From the NCBI GenBank assembly GCA_031384605.1, contig JANNAT010000149.1, positions 62,001 through 126,000 of the forward strand: a stretch of DNA of 64,000 nucleotides. The letters run 5' to 3'. The stretch comes from JANNAT01 sp031384605. GTDB lineage: Bacteria; Pseudomonadota; Alphaproteobacteria; Rhodobacterales; Rhodobacteraceae. The notes under the pieces are model-generated. The model was not told where the DNA came from. It did not search any database and saw nothing but the letters and a program-made list of their open reading frames with translations. Of the stretch, positions 35,486 through 46,300 are shown one piece after another. Positions within the stretch are counted from its first letter, which is position 1; each line of letters opens with the position of its first letter. Position numbers and translations under genes: made by a program.

Positions 35486-36421
35486 TTAGCCTTTTGCATA
35501 GCGGTAGCGACCCGCACTGAAATCCTGGGCCCGGTTCAAGACCACCCCCATCAAGGGATTGCGCCCCTGCAGCAAACGCTCGCAGGCGCGGATTTCATCA
35601 GGCGTGGTTTTGGTGCCATCGGTCACCAGCAAAACTGCATCCAGACAGGGCCCAAGGGCCAGCACATCATCATTTACCAAAAGCGGCGGCACATCGTAAA
35701 TCACGACGTCGGGATCAAGCTGTTCCAGCATGGCCGCCAATGCTGAAACCGTTTCGGGATCATGCAGGGTTTCAGACGCCTTATCGATTGCGACGCCGTT
35801 CAGACCCAGCGCAAGCGTGCGGCCATGGCGGCAAAAGATACTTTCCAGCGGCTGTTCGCCGGATAAAAATTCAGAAAGCGCATGTTCTTCGCGCACCCCC
35901 AGAATGCGGGCCAGTTCGGGGCGGCGCAAATCAAGATCAAGCAAGGCCGTGCGGCTGGACGGGCGGCGCGCCAGACTAAGCGCCAGATTGGTCGCCACAA
36001 AGGATTTACCGCAGCCGTGCGTCGGCGAGGTTACCGCGATGCGTTTCCAACTTTTTTCCGCCAAACCATGCAAAAGCCGCGTGCGCAACATGTCAAAGGC
36101 CACAGCCGCAGGGTGATCACTTGCATCCAGAAACAAACCGTTTCCAGTCAGCACCGATGGCGACAGAATGACTGGCCCGAGTGATTCCCAAACCTTGGCA
36201 GGGTTGACAAGTGAGCCTGGCAAGGGCTGCGAAAAGATTTCACGGCCGGTTGCCAGATCAAGGGTGACCGGCGGGTGCGGGGTTTGCGCACCGGCCCGGA
36301 ACACCGAAACACCCTTTGCCTGCGCACCCCTCCCTGAGCCAGTCTTATTGGCGGCCATGCCTGAAAACTCCACATCTGCAGGGCCAATTGGCGGCTGCGT
36401 CAAAATCATGTGTCTGGACAT
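35486..36421 (-). CDS. Polysaccharide tyrosine-autokinase-like ATPase (CpsD/CapB type)
   Basis: A 311-residue cytoplasmic BY-kinase-like protein. Walker A is SPTHGCGKSFVATNLA, Walker A' is LLDLDLRRPELARIL, and Walker B is VVIYDVPPLL. The N-terminal 100 residues are low-complexity and unassigned. The C-terminal tail has only YRYAKG, so the usual tyrosine cluster is reduced. It probably partners with the Wzz-like protein downstream. The start may be the later ATG 63 nt inside (MAANKTG), since neither start has a strong ribosome site. Confidence 0.87.
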   Translation of the reverse strand: MSRHMILTQPPIGPADVEFSGMAANKTGSGRGAQAKGVSVFRAGAQTPHPPVTLDLATGREIFSQPLPGSLVNPAKVWESLGPVILSPSVLTGNGLFLDASDHPAAVAFDMLRTRLLHGLAEKSWKRIAVTSPTHGCGKSFVATNLALSLARRPSSRTALLDLDLRRPELARILGVREEHALSEFLSGEQPLESIFCRHGRTLALGLNGVAIDKASETLHDPETVSALAAMLEQLDPDVVIYDVPPLLVNDDVLALGPCLDAVLLVTDGTKTTPDEIRACERLLQGRNPLMGVVLNRAQDFSAGRYRYAKG

Positions 36422-36696
36422 TTGACAGACTGGCCCCTGCGCGGCACATCCTTTTGGGAAGCATCCGTTGAAAAAAGCCCCGCCTTTCGACAGGAATGAC
36501 GCCGACCAGACCGCAAACCGATCAAAAGCGTGTTCGCTTTGGATCGTCCGAAAATCCGGCCGGGCCCCCGCCCAGATGTGGCGTTACTAGCAGACAAGGC
36601 GGCAAAATGAAAGACTTCCACCAAGGCTGCTGCCATGGCATTGGTCACGTGATCACCCTGGTGTGACAAAATGGATGCCAATGGGATTGACGCGAA
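36422..36696. promoter_or_regulatory. Divergent intergenic region of the polysaccharide cluster
   Basis: The 275 bp between the divergent autokinase and GT2 genes should contain promoters for both. The stretch around 36530-36570 is GC-rich, and CACGTGATCACC at 36646 includes the palindrome CACGTG. No known operator is recognised. Confidence 0.4.
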
Positions 36697-37653
36697 ATGC
36701 CTGACACGCCCCGCCCTGTAATCGACGCTGTTGTGATCGGCAGAAACGAGGGCGCGCGGCTGCTGGCGTGTTTGCAATCGTTGAATGGCACGGTGCGCCG
36801 GATCGTCTATGTTGACAGCGGATCGGTTGACGGGTCGGTTGCGGCTGCGCGCGCGTTGGGGGCGGATGTTGTCACGCTTGATCTGGCCCGGCCTTTCACG
36901 GCGGCGCGGGCCCGCAATGCGGGGTTGGCTGCGTTAAACGCGCCCGCGTTCGTGCAGATGGTGGACGGCGATTGCAGTGTTGATCCGGGTTGGCTGGATG
37001 CAGCCCTGGCAGCCTTTGATCAGCACTCGGACGCGGCTGTTGTTTGCGGGCGGCGGCGTGAGCGGTTCCCAGAAGCGTCGGTTTACAACCGCTTGATTGA
37101 TCTGGAATGGGACACGCCGCTGGGGTCTGTGGCGGCCTGCGGCGGCGATGCACTGATGCGATTTTCGTCGGTGATGGCGGTTGGGGGATACCGCGACGAT
37201 CTGATTGCGGGCGAAGAGCCAGAGCTGTGCTTGCGGCTGCGCGCGGCAGGCGGGCAGGTCTGGCGGATCGGGGCCGAGATGACGTTGCATGATGCGGCAA
37301 TCACCAGATTTGGCCAGTGGTGGCGCCGCACGGCGCGGGCGGGCCATGCCTATGCCGAAGGCGCGGCCTTGCACGGGGGCGGCGGGGATCGCCATTGGGT
37401 AAAGGAAACCCGCCGGGCGTTGGTGTGGGGCGCGATTTTGCCGTTGCTGATCTTGGCGGCTATTTTGGTTCACCCGGCAGGGGCGGCGTTGATCGTGATC
37501 TACACTGCGCAAATCTGGCGTTTGGCGCAAAAGGGTGGGATGGCATGGGCCGCTTTTACGGTGCTGGGAAAGTTCGCCGAAGCGTCGGGCGTGCTGCGCT
37601 ATTGGCTGGGCCGCATGGGCGGGAAAAAACAGCGGCTGATCGAGTATAAATGA
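36697..37653 (+). CDS. Glycosyltransferase family 2 with C-terminal membrane segment
   Basis: A 318-residue GT-A enzyme. AVVIGRNEGARL, YVDSGSVDGSV, and the metal-binding QMVDGDCSVD are complete, with the acceptor-side GEEPELCLRLR. Two hydrophobic segments near residues 247-275 (LPLLILAAILVH, ALIVIYTAQ) anchor it to the inner membrane, as in ExoA-type succinoglycan glycosyltransferases. The likely role is adding a sugar to the lipid-linked repeat unit. The next gene (WecG-like) is convergent. Confidence 0.88.
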   Translation: MPDTPRPVIDAVVIGRNEGARLLACLQSLNGTVRRIVYVDSGSVDGSVAAARALGADVVTLDLARPFTAARARNAGLAALNAPAFVQMVDGDCSVDPGWLDAALAAFDQHSDAAVVCGRRRERFPEASVYNRLIDLEWDTPLGSVAACGGDALMRFSSVMAVGGYRDDLIAGEEPELCLRLRAAGGQVWRIGAEMTLHDAAITRFGQWWRRTARAGHAYAEGAALHGGGGDRHWVKETRRALVWGAILPLLILAAILVHPAGAALIVIYTAQIWRLAQKGGMAWAAFTVLGKFAEASGVLRYWLGRMGGKKQRLIEYK

Positions 37654-37684
37654 CGCGCGCAATGGGCCCGCGGGAACGACGCGG

Positions 37685-38437
37685 TTATTCTGATCGCAGC
37701 CGCCATGCCGCGTTGACTTGGGCAGGCAAAATTGCGGCGCAGGCGGCATAGCGCGGGATCAACCGTCTGGGGCTGGTCAGCGCCCGCCATGCCCATTCCA
37801 GCGCAATTGCACGCACCCAGACCGGCGCGCGTGTTTGATTGCCTGCGATAAAATCCAAACCCGCGCCCACCGACGCAAACCCGACAGACGGCGCAAGTTT
37901 GCGGCCATGCGCTGCAAACGCCTCTTGTTTGGGGGCCCCAAGGGCGACAAAGCACAGCCCAACGCCCAGCCGCGTCAGATCGGCAAGGATCTGGTCAGCC
38001 AGCGGCCCGTCTGGATCAAACCCCATCGCCGGCGCATGGCACAGCACAATGTTCAGCCCAGGAATTGATTGGATAAGATGTGTGGCTGCCGCATCAAGGG
38101 CCGCTTGGCTGCTGCCCACCAAGGCCACATTTGCACCGGCATAGGCTGCAACCCGCGCCAAGGGATCAACCAGATCAGAACCGGGCACCAATGACACCGG
38201 CCTGCGCGCCAGTTGCGACAACCAAACGATGGGATTGCCGTCGGCTACGATCAGATCCTGCGCGGCATAAGACTGCCGGAACGGGGCCGAGTCGCGCAGT
38301 TTCACCAGATGATCAAGGTTGATCGTGGCCAAGGCAAATCCCTGCCCTGCCGCCAGCCGCGCCGCAACCGCCGACAACAACGCAGCCGTATTGGCAATAT
38401 TCACCACGACTTCAGACGACCCAAACCGGAACTTCAC
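37685..38437 (-). CDS. WecG/TagA/CpsF-family glycosyltransferase
   Basis: A 250-residue GT26-type enzyme. The hallmarks are ATINLDHLVKLRDS, the VADGNPIVWLSQL acceptor segment, VALVGSSQAALDAA, and the family signature ALGAPKQEAFAA. Members add ManNAc or ManNAcA, and sometimes other sugars, to undecaprenyl-diphospho-GlcNAc early in glycan assembly. This could be the second sugar transfer of the repeat unit. The gene is divergent from the Wzy-like gene. Confidence 0.9.
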   Translation of the reverse strand: MKFRFGSSEVVVNIANTAALLSAVAARLAAGQGFALATINLDHLVKLRDSAPFRQSYAAQDLIVADGNPIVWLSQLARRPVSLVPGSDLVDPLARVAAYAGANVALVGSSQAALDAAATHLIQSIPGLNIVLCHAPAMGFDPDGPLADQILADLTRLGVGLCFVALGAPKQEAFAAHGRKLAPSVGFASVGAGLDFIAGNQTRAPVWVRAIALEWAWRALTSPRRLIPRYAACAAILPAQVNAAWRLRSE

Positions 38438-38688
38438 ACAATGCCTCGTTTACTGCTGCGCCTCTTTAGCATGCGGCGACACCCGGAAAATAGGGGGACA
38501 TTGGGCATTGCAGCGCACAGCGTAGTTTCCCCACATCCCTGGTCTGTCCATAGTGACCGATCCGCATTATCAAAGCATGTCAGCATTGCACCCGATAGCC
38601 TGCCTGCCGTTGGCGCTGTTGACGGATATGTGGTAGCTAGCGCAAAACGCGGCCCGCCGAAGTGCCTGCTACGAAAGTGTATTGATCC
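38438..38688. promoter_or_regulatory. Divergent region between WecG-like and Wzy-like genes
   Basis: A 251-bp gap with no credible open frame. It must contain the promoters of both divergent genes. I see no clear repeat or operator. Confidence 0.35.
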
Positions 38689-40107
38689 GTGCCAACGCCG
38701 AACGCCTTTGCCTACCTTATGATTGCGGTTTGGCCCCTTATAACATGGGCCTTGTGGCGGCATCTGGATGCAGGACGCGCGTTGATCTGGACAGTTCTGG
38801 CCGGATATCTGGCCTTGCCACCGCTGACGGCACTGAACCTGCCGTTGATCCCGGATCTGGACAAAGTTTCGATCCCAAACCTGATGGCGCTGTTTTGTGC
38901 GGTTTACCTTTTGAAGGACAAGATCAGTTTTCTGCCAAACGGAATTTTGGGCAAAGTATTGATCGCTTTTTACGTGTTGTCGCCCTTTGCAACGGTTCTG
39001 ACCAACGCTGATCCGTTGATTTTTGCGCAGGCGACCATTCAAGGCATGGTTTTGTACGATTCCGTTGCCGCAGTGGCAAATCAGGCCATTGCGTTGCTGC
39101 CGTTCTTTTTGGCGCGCCGCTATCTTGGCACACCCGAAGGGATACGTGCGATTCTGGTGGCGTTGATCGCGGCGGGGTTGGTGTATTCGGTGCCGATGCT
39201 GATCGAAAGTCAGCTGTCGCCACAGTTGAATGTCTGGATCTATGGCTTTTTCCAGCATGATTTCTTTCAGACCATCCGGCAGGGCGGGTATCGCCCAGTG
39301 GTGTTTCTGCCGCATGGGTTATGGATCGCCTTCTTTGCGTTGATGTGCATGCTGTCGGCGACGATTGTCTTGCGCACATCGCCGCCCGAGGGGCGTCCGA
39401 AGGCGCTGATGATATTGGGATATCTGTTTGCCATGGTGATCGTCAGCAAAAGTGCGGGGCCGCTGGTTTACGCGTTTGGCGCGGTGCCGCTGATCTTGTT
39501 TGCCACGGCGCGCCTTCAGATTGCGGTGGCTGTGACACTTGCCTGTATTGTGATGGTTTACCCGTTGCTGCGTGGTGCGCATATTGTGCCGCTTGACGAT
39601 ATCATGAACTTTGCCAATGGGTTAAGCCCGGAACGCGCGGCGTCTTTGCAGTTTCGGATCGACAACGAGGAACTGCTTTTGGCGCGCGGTCAGGAACGGC
39701 CGCTGTTCGGCTGGGGCGGCTATGGGCGCAGCTTTATGCACGAACCGATCTATGGAAAGATTGTGAACATCGCCGATGGGGCCTGGATCATTGTTTTGGG
39801 TATTTACGGCTGGATTGGATATCTGGCCGAATTTGGCCTGACCGCCTTGCCCCTGTTTTTGCTGGGCCGCGAGCTGTTGTTGCAAAAGAAGGCAGCGTTT
39901 TCGCCTTATGTTGCGGGGCTGGCGTTGATCCTTGCGGTGAATATGGTCGATCTGTTGCCTAATGCCACCCATATCCCGTTTACCTGGCTGATGGCGGGCG
40001 CGTTGTTGGGCGAGGTGGAACGCCTGGTGCGATTGCGAAAATCCGGGGCAATCGACGATTGGCGACAACAGTTGCACGCGCCGGCACCCAGACGCACGGT
40101 TATCTGA
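38689..40107 (+). CDS. Wzy/O-antigen ligase-like membrane protein
   Basis: A 472-residue polytopic protein with about ten hydrophobic segments and a long periplasmic-type loop in the second half (near residues 300-365: LSPERAASLQFRIDNEE, ERPLFGWGGYGRSF). This is the layout of O-antigen polymerases/ligases. It should polymerise or ligate the undecaprenyl-linked repeat units in the periplasm. The GTG start at 38689 is used because no ATG fits the N terminus. It precedes the PKS gene by 262 bp on the same strand. Confidence 0.82.
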   Translation: MPTPNAFAYLMIAVWPLITWALWRHLDAGRALIWTVLAGYLALPPLTALNLPLIPDLDKVSIPNLMALFCAVYLLKDKISFLPNGILGKVLIAFYVLSPFATVLTNADPLIFAQATIQGMVLYDSVAAVANQAIALLPFFLARRYLGTPEGIRAILVALIAAGLVYSVPMLIESQLSPQLNVWIYGFFQHDFFQTIRQGGYRPVVFLPHGLWIAFFALMCMLSATIVLRTSPPEGRPKALMILGYLFAMVIVSKSAGPLVYAFGAVPLILFATARLQIAVAVTLACIVMVYPLLRGAHIVPLDDIMNFANGLSPERAASLQFRIDNEELLLARGQERPLFGWGGYGRSFMHEPIYGKIVNIADGAWIIVLGIYGWIGYLAEFGLTALPLFLLGRELLLQKKAAFSPYVAGLALILAVNMVDLLPNATHIPFTWLMAGALLGEVERLVRLRKSGAIDDWRQQLHAPAPRRTVI

Positions 40108-40369
40108 TGCTAACCAGTATTGATCCGCGCGATGCAGGCGCAAAACGTAAAGCAACTGCTCCCCGAGGCGGTTGGCCAATGGTCGCCAGAATTGCCTTAT
40201 TCCATGCCCTATCAAGGCCTTAATGCAGATTTATCAAGTCAGTGTTGATGCTTCAGGGGTTGTGCTTTTGTCTGTTTGGGCGGGGTATGATCCTTTGGGG
40301 TTTTGGGTTAAATTGGGCGGCCAAATCCTTTGGTGCTGTTGCGGGGTTTGGTAAGGGGCACGCGGTTGC
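40108..40369. promoter_or_regulatory. Upstream region of the PKS-GT-NRPS operon
   Basis: The 262 bp between the Wzy-like gene and the PKS gene hold no credible gene. The second half is T/G-rich (about 40240-40340), and AAGGGG lies 14 nt before the PKS ATG. The promoter of the three-gene biosynthetic operon is probably here, unless it reads through from the Wzy-like gene. Confidence 0.4.
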
Positions 40370-43300
40370 ATGAGTGATGATTTCGATCTGTCTGGCATCA
40401 GCGATTCTGATATTGCTGTGGTTGGGATGGCGGCGCATTTGCCGGGTGCGGCGGATATTGGCCAGTATTGGGCCAATTTGCGCGACGGGGTGGAATCGAT
40501 CCGTGTGCTGTCGGATCAGGCGTTGCTGGACGCGGGCGAGAGCCGCGCGCGGATGCAAAAGCCTAATTATGTGCCTGCCGCCGCCGTTCTGGACGGATTT
40601 GAACAGTTTGACGCCGATTTTTTTGGCTTTTCGCCGAAAGAAGCCGCGATCCTTGATCCGCAGCACCGCCAATTCCTGGAAGTGGCATGGGAGGCGTTGG
40701 AAAACGCAGGTCATCCGCCCGAAAACTTCGCCGGTTCTATCGGGGTTTATGCGGGCTGCGGCATGGGCAGCTATTTCTATTTCAACATCTGTTCGAACCC
40801 CGATCTGGTGGAACAGACCGGCATGTTTTTGCTGCGTCACACCGGCAATGACAAAGATTTTCTGGCCACCCGCGTCAGCCATATCTTTGATCTGAAGGGC
40901 CCGTCGATCAATTTGCAAACGGCGTGTTCGACGTCGTTGGTGGCAGTGCATTTTGCATCTCAGGCGTTGCTGAACGGCGAATGCGATATGGCGTTGGCGG
41001 GGGGCGTGACGATAGAGCTGCCGCATGGGCGGGGCTATTTGTATACCGAAGGCGAGATCCTGTCGCCTGACGGCCATTGCCACGCGTTTGATCACCGCGC
41101 GCAAGGCACGGTGTTTGGCTCTGGCGCGGGTGCTGTGGTGTTGCGGCGTGCCCGTGATGCCGTGCGGGACGGCGATCATATCTGGGCGATCATCAAAGGG
41201 TCTGCCGTCAACAACGATGGTGCGGCCAAGGCCGGGTATCTGGCACCTTCGGTGGACGGCCAAGCGCGCTGTATTGCCGAGGCGCAGGCGATTGCGGGGG
41301 TAACGGGCGACACGGTGACCTATGTGGAATGCCACGGCACCGGCACTTATCTGGGTGATCCGATTGAAGTCGCAGCGTTGACGGCGGCGTTTCGCGAAAC
41401 CACCGATGCGGTGGGGACATGCCGTATCGGGTCGGTGAAAACCAACATCGGGCATCTGGATACCGCGGCGGGTGTGGCCAGCCTGATCAAGGTGGCGCTG
41501 TCGCTGCATCATGGCCAATTGCCGCCAAGTTTGGGGTATGTGGCACCGAACCCGGCGATAGATTTTGAAACCTCGCCGTTTTTGGTGAATGATCGGCTGA
41601 CGGAATGGGTTTCAACTGGCCCGCGCCGGGGGGGCGTTAACAGCCTTGGCGTTGGCGGCACCAATGCGCATGCGGTGCTGGAACAAGCCCCGGTTCGGGC
41701 GGTTTCTGATGAAAGCCTGTGGCCGTTTCAGCCTTTGGTGATTTCGGCCAAATCCAAAGCGGCCCTTGATGCGGCATCTTTGCGATTGGCCACTCATTTG
41801 CGCGACCACCCCGAACAGCCCTTGGCTGATGTGGCCTATACGCTGAAAGAAGGTCGGCGCGCCTTTGAAAAACGCCGGGTGATTGTGGCGGGCAGCCATG
41901 ATGCGGCGGCGTCGCTGCTGGAGGGCGGCGATCCGCGTCAGGTGTTTAACCATGATTATCTGGGCGCGGACCCGCAGGTGGTGTTCATGTTTCCCGGGGG
42001 CGGTGCGCAGTATGCCGGCATGGCGCGGGATTTGTATGAAACCGAACCGGTGTTTGCCGATTGGATGGATAAGGGTTTGGCGGTTCTGCAACCCATGCTG
42101 GACTATGACATTCGCGCATTGTGGCTGCCAGCGGTGGGCGATGAAGCGGCAGCAAATGCGCGGCTGAAACGCCCATCTGTGCAATTGCCGCTGATTATGA
42201 TTACCGAATATGCGCTGGCGCAATTGTTCCAAAGCTGGGGCGTTGTCCCATCGGCGCTGGTTGGCCATTCGATGGGCGAAAATACGGCCGCTTGTCTGGC
42301 CGGGGTGATAAGCTTTGACGATTGTATCGGTCTGGTGCATCTGCGCGGGCAGTTGTTTGACACCATTGCGCCGGGCGGGATGCTTTCGGTGCCGCTGTCC
42401 GAGGGCGATCTGCGGCCCTATTTGACGGGCGATCTTGATCTGGCCTCGGTCAACGCGCCGGGGTTATGCGTGGTGTCTGGGCCCGATGCAGGCTTGGTGC
42501 AACTGGCCGCGACCTTGGCGCAAACCGGGGTTGAGACGCAGCGCGTGGCAATCGACATTGCCGCCCACAGCCGGATGCTGGAGCCGATCTTGGCACGGTT
42601 CGGGGCGTTTTTGCGCAGCATCAAACTGCATGCGCCAAAACTGCCGATTATATCGAATGCCACGGGTGTGCCGCTGACCGACGCGCAGGCCATGGACCCC
42701 GCCTATTGGGTGGCGCATTTGCGCAACACGGTGAATTTCCAGTCCTGCATGGCGACATTGATGGCAGAGCCGGGGCGGGTTTATGTGGAAATGGGCCCCG
42801 GTCGCGCGCTGTCGTCGCTGACGCAGGCCAATGGGGTGGCGGTGGGGCAGGTGGTGCCCGCCTTGCGCCATCCTGATCAGAAAATGGCTGATGATGCCTG
42901 GCATTTAGCAGCGGTTGCGCGGCTGTGGGCTTGCGGCGTGCCGGTGGATTGGGCCCCGATCTGGGGCGGTGCGCGCCGCCAACGGGTGCCTTTGCCAACC
43001 TATGCGTTTCAGCGCAAACCCTATTTCATCGAACCGGGAGTTGCCCGGGTCGCTGATGCGGCAGCCATGCCAGACCGTATTGCCGATATGGCAAACTGGG
43101 GCTGGAAGCCGCAATGGCGGCAGGCGGCAACAGGGTTTGATCTGGGAGCCGATCTGGCAGATGCGCCGGTGCAAAGCTGGTTGATCTTTGCCGATGCCGA
43201 AGGGCTGGCGGCTGCCTGTGCGGATCGGTTGCGCAAGGCCGGGCACCGCGTAACCATGGTGCGCGCGGGCGATGCCTTTGCCCGCGACGGCGAAGCGGGG

Positions 43301-46300
43301 TATATTCTGGCCCCCGAGCGCGGCCGCGAAGGATACGATCTGCTGATCCGCGATCTGGTCGCACAGGGGCATACCCCCAGCCGGATTGCCCATTTCTGGC
43401 TGGTGACGGGTAACCCCGGCTTTCGCGCGGGTTCCAGCTTTTTTCACCGTAATCTGGAACAGGGCTTCCATTCGCTGTTATTTTTGGCCCAGGCGATTGC
43501 CGATGAAAACCTGCCCCGTCCGCTGCATATGACGGTTGTGACAACGGGGGCGGCACAAACCGGGCGCGAAGGGCTGTCTTACCCGGAAAAGGCCACGGTG
43601 CTTGGCCCGGCGCGGGTAATTCCGCGCGAATTGCCGGGCTTTACGGTGGGCATGCTGGATGTGGCTTTGCCGGTGCCGGATCGCCGGGGTGCGCCCGTTT
43701 CAGGCGCACTGGCCGATCAGGTTCTGGAGGAAATTCTGGCCACGCCTGCCTGCACAATTGCGGCGCTGCGGGGCGCGCGACGCTATGCGCAGGGGCTTAA
43801 ATCGGTTGCCCTACCGCAAGATCAGTTTGCGCTGCCACACGGCGCGCATGTGTTGATCACGGGCGGATTTGGCGGCATCGGGCTGACCATTGCCGAAGAT
43901 ATCATCCGGCGCTTTGGTGCGAAGATCACCTTGATCGCGCGGCGGACTTTGCCGGATCGGGCGACGTGGCCCGCCTTTCTGGCGGCGCATGACCCAGGCG
44001 ATCCGATTGCGCGGCGGATACTGGCGTTGCAACGGCTTGAGGCATTGGGCGGGCAGGTGTTTGTGGCATCTGCGGATGTGTGTAACATGGAAGACATGCG
44101 CGATGCCGTGGCGCAGGGGGTGAAACGCTTTGGCCCGGTGCGGGCCGTGATCCATGCGGCGGGGGTGGTGGATGACGGCCCGCTGATGTTGAAGACCCCC
44201 GCTCAAGTGGAAGAGGTCTTTGCACCAAAACTGCATGGCACGCTGGTGTTGGATCAGTTGTTCCCGGATGGGTCGATCGACCTGTTGGTGCTGTTTTCGT
44301 CCACCTCTACCCAGACCGGGCCAGCCGGGCAGATAGATTACGTCGCAGCGAACGAATTCCTGAATGCCTATTCACAATCGCGCAGTGGGGGCAAAACCCG
44401 GGTGATCGCGCTGAACTGGGGGATATGGACAGGTGTTGGCATGGCGGCCGAGGCGCTGTCTGATCGCATCGGCCTGCGCCCTGTCGCGCCAAAGCTGCCG
44501 ATAACAGCGCCAATGCTGGACGAGGCGACGTTTGATCGCGACGGCAACCGCGCGTTTCTGGCCAGCTATGATCGCAAACGTTGGTTTTTGGACGGGCACC
44601 GCATAAAGGCGGGGCAGGCGTTGGTTCCGGGCACCGGTTATATCGAAATTGCAGCCGAAGCGTTGCGGCATGCGGGTGAGGCAGGCGCGTTTGAGCTGCG
44701 CGATATGTATTTCTTCCGGCCTTTGGATATCGCCGATGCGCAAACCCGCACCATCCGTGCGCGATTGATCCGCAGCGACGAAGGCTATGGGTTTGAGCTG
44801 GGGTCGGCGGTCACGATCAACGGGCGGACCGGCTGGCAATTGCACGCGCAGGCCCGCGCCATTCCAATCGCCGCCGCCAGTGGCCAGATCGACGTGGCAG
44901 CGATTGCGGCAAGGTTGCCTGCGCCAGAAACCGGTGTCGGGTTGATCAGCCCGCAGGAACACCACCTGACGTTTGGCCCACGCTGGCGGGTGATTGATGC
45001 GCGCAGCCTATCGGCCAGCGAAGGCTTGGCACAGTTGCACCTGCCCGATGCGTTTGCCGCCGAGGCGGGTGATTGGCTGCTGCACCCGGCGTTGATGGAT
45101 ATGGCGACGGGTTGGGCGATGGGGTTGATTGACGGCTATGCGCCCGATCATTTGTGGGTGCCGGTGTCTTATGGCCGCATCCGGGTTTTGCGGCCCTTGC
45201 CCGCGCAGATCGTCTCTTGGGTGCGCAACGCGGCCCCCAATCGTGCCAGCAATCCGACGGCCAGCTTTGATGTGACGCTGGCCACACCAGATGGTCAGGT
45301 TTGCGTGGAAATTGAAGGGTTTTCGATCAGAAGACTAGAAGGTGAACTGGCATTCACAAGCTCCACGGCGCGGGAATTAGAGTATGACGACGCGGCGGCA
45401 GTTGCGGCAACATCACCGGCCCAAGACCGCCTGTTGCACGCATTTGCCCAAGGGATCCGGCCCGATGAAGGCGGGGCGGCGTTTGGGCGCGCAGTTGCGG
45501 CGGGGGGTGCCCAGATCATTGTGTCATCGCTGGATCTGCCGGCCTTGATCCGGCAAACCGCCGCAGCCGAAGCTGCCAGGTCTGCGGGCCAAAGCTTTGC
45601 CCGCCCCGATCTGGACACCGCCTATGTCGAGCCGCGCAATGATATCGAACGCAGTCTGGTCGGGTTCTGGCAGGAATTGCTGGGCGTGGCGCAAGTGGGG
45701 GTCGAGGATAGTTTCTTTGATCTTGGCGGTCACAGCCTGATTGCGGTGCGGCTGTTTGCGATGGTGAAAAAGGCGTTCCGGGTTGATTTCCCGATTTCGG
45801 TGTTGTTTGAGGCCCCGACGATTGCGCGCTGTGCGGCGCTGATTGCGGATCAGATCGGCGAGGGTGCCGATACGGCTGGCGATGCTGCAAAACCTGTGGC
45901 ACCCGCGCGCAGGTTCACCCATCTTGTGCCGATGCATCAGGGCGACGTTTCGCAAAAGCAGCCGTTCTTTTTGGTGGCGGGCATGTTTGGCAATGTGCTG
46001 AACCTGCGGCATCTGGCGCAGCTGTTGGGCGGTGATCGCCCGTTTTACGGGTTGCAGGCGCGCGGCCTTTATGGTGATGCCGCCCCGCACACCAGTTTGC
46101 CCGAAGCCGCCGCCGATTACATTGCCGAATTGCAGCACGTGCAGCCACATGGCCCCTATATGTTGGGCGGGTTTTCCGGGGGCGGTCTGACGGCGTGGGA
46201 AATGGCACGGCAGCTAGAGGCCGCGGGCGAACGCGTATCGGTTCTGATCTTGTTGGACACCCCATTGCCAATGCGGCCAAGCCTATCACGGGCCGATAAG

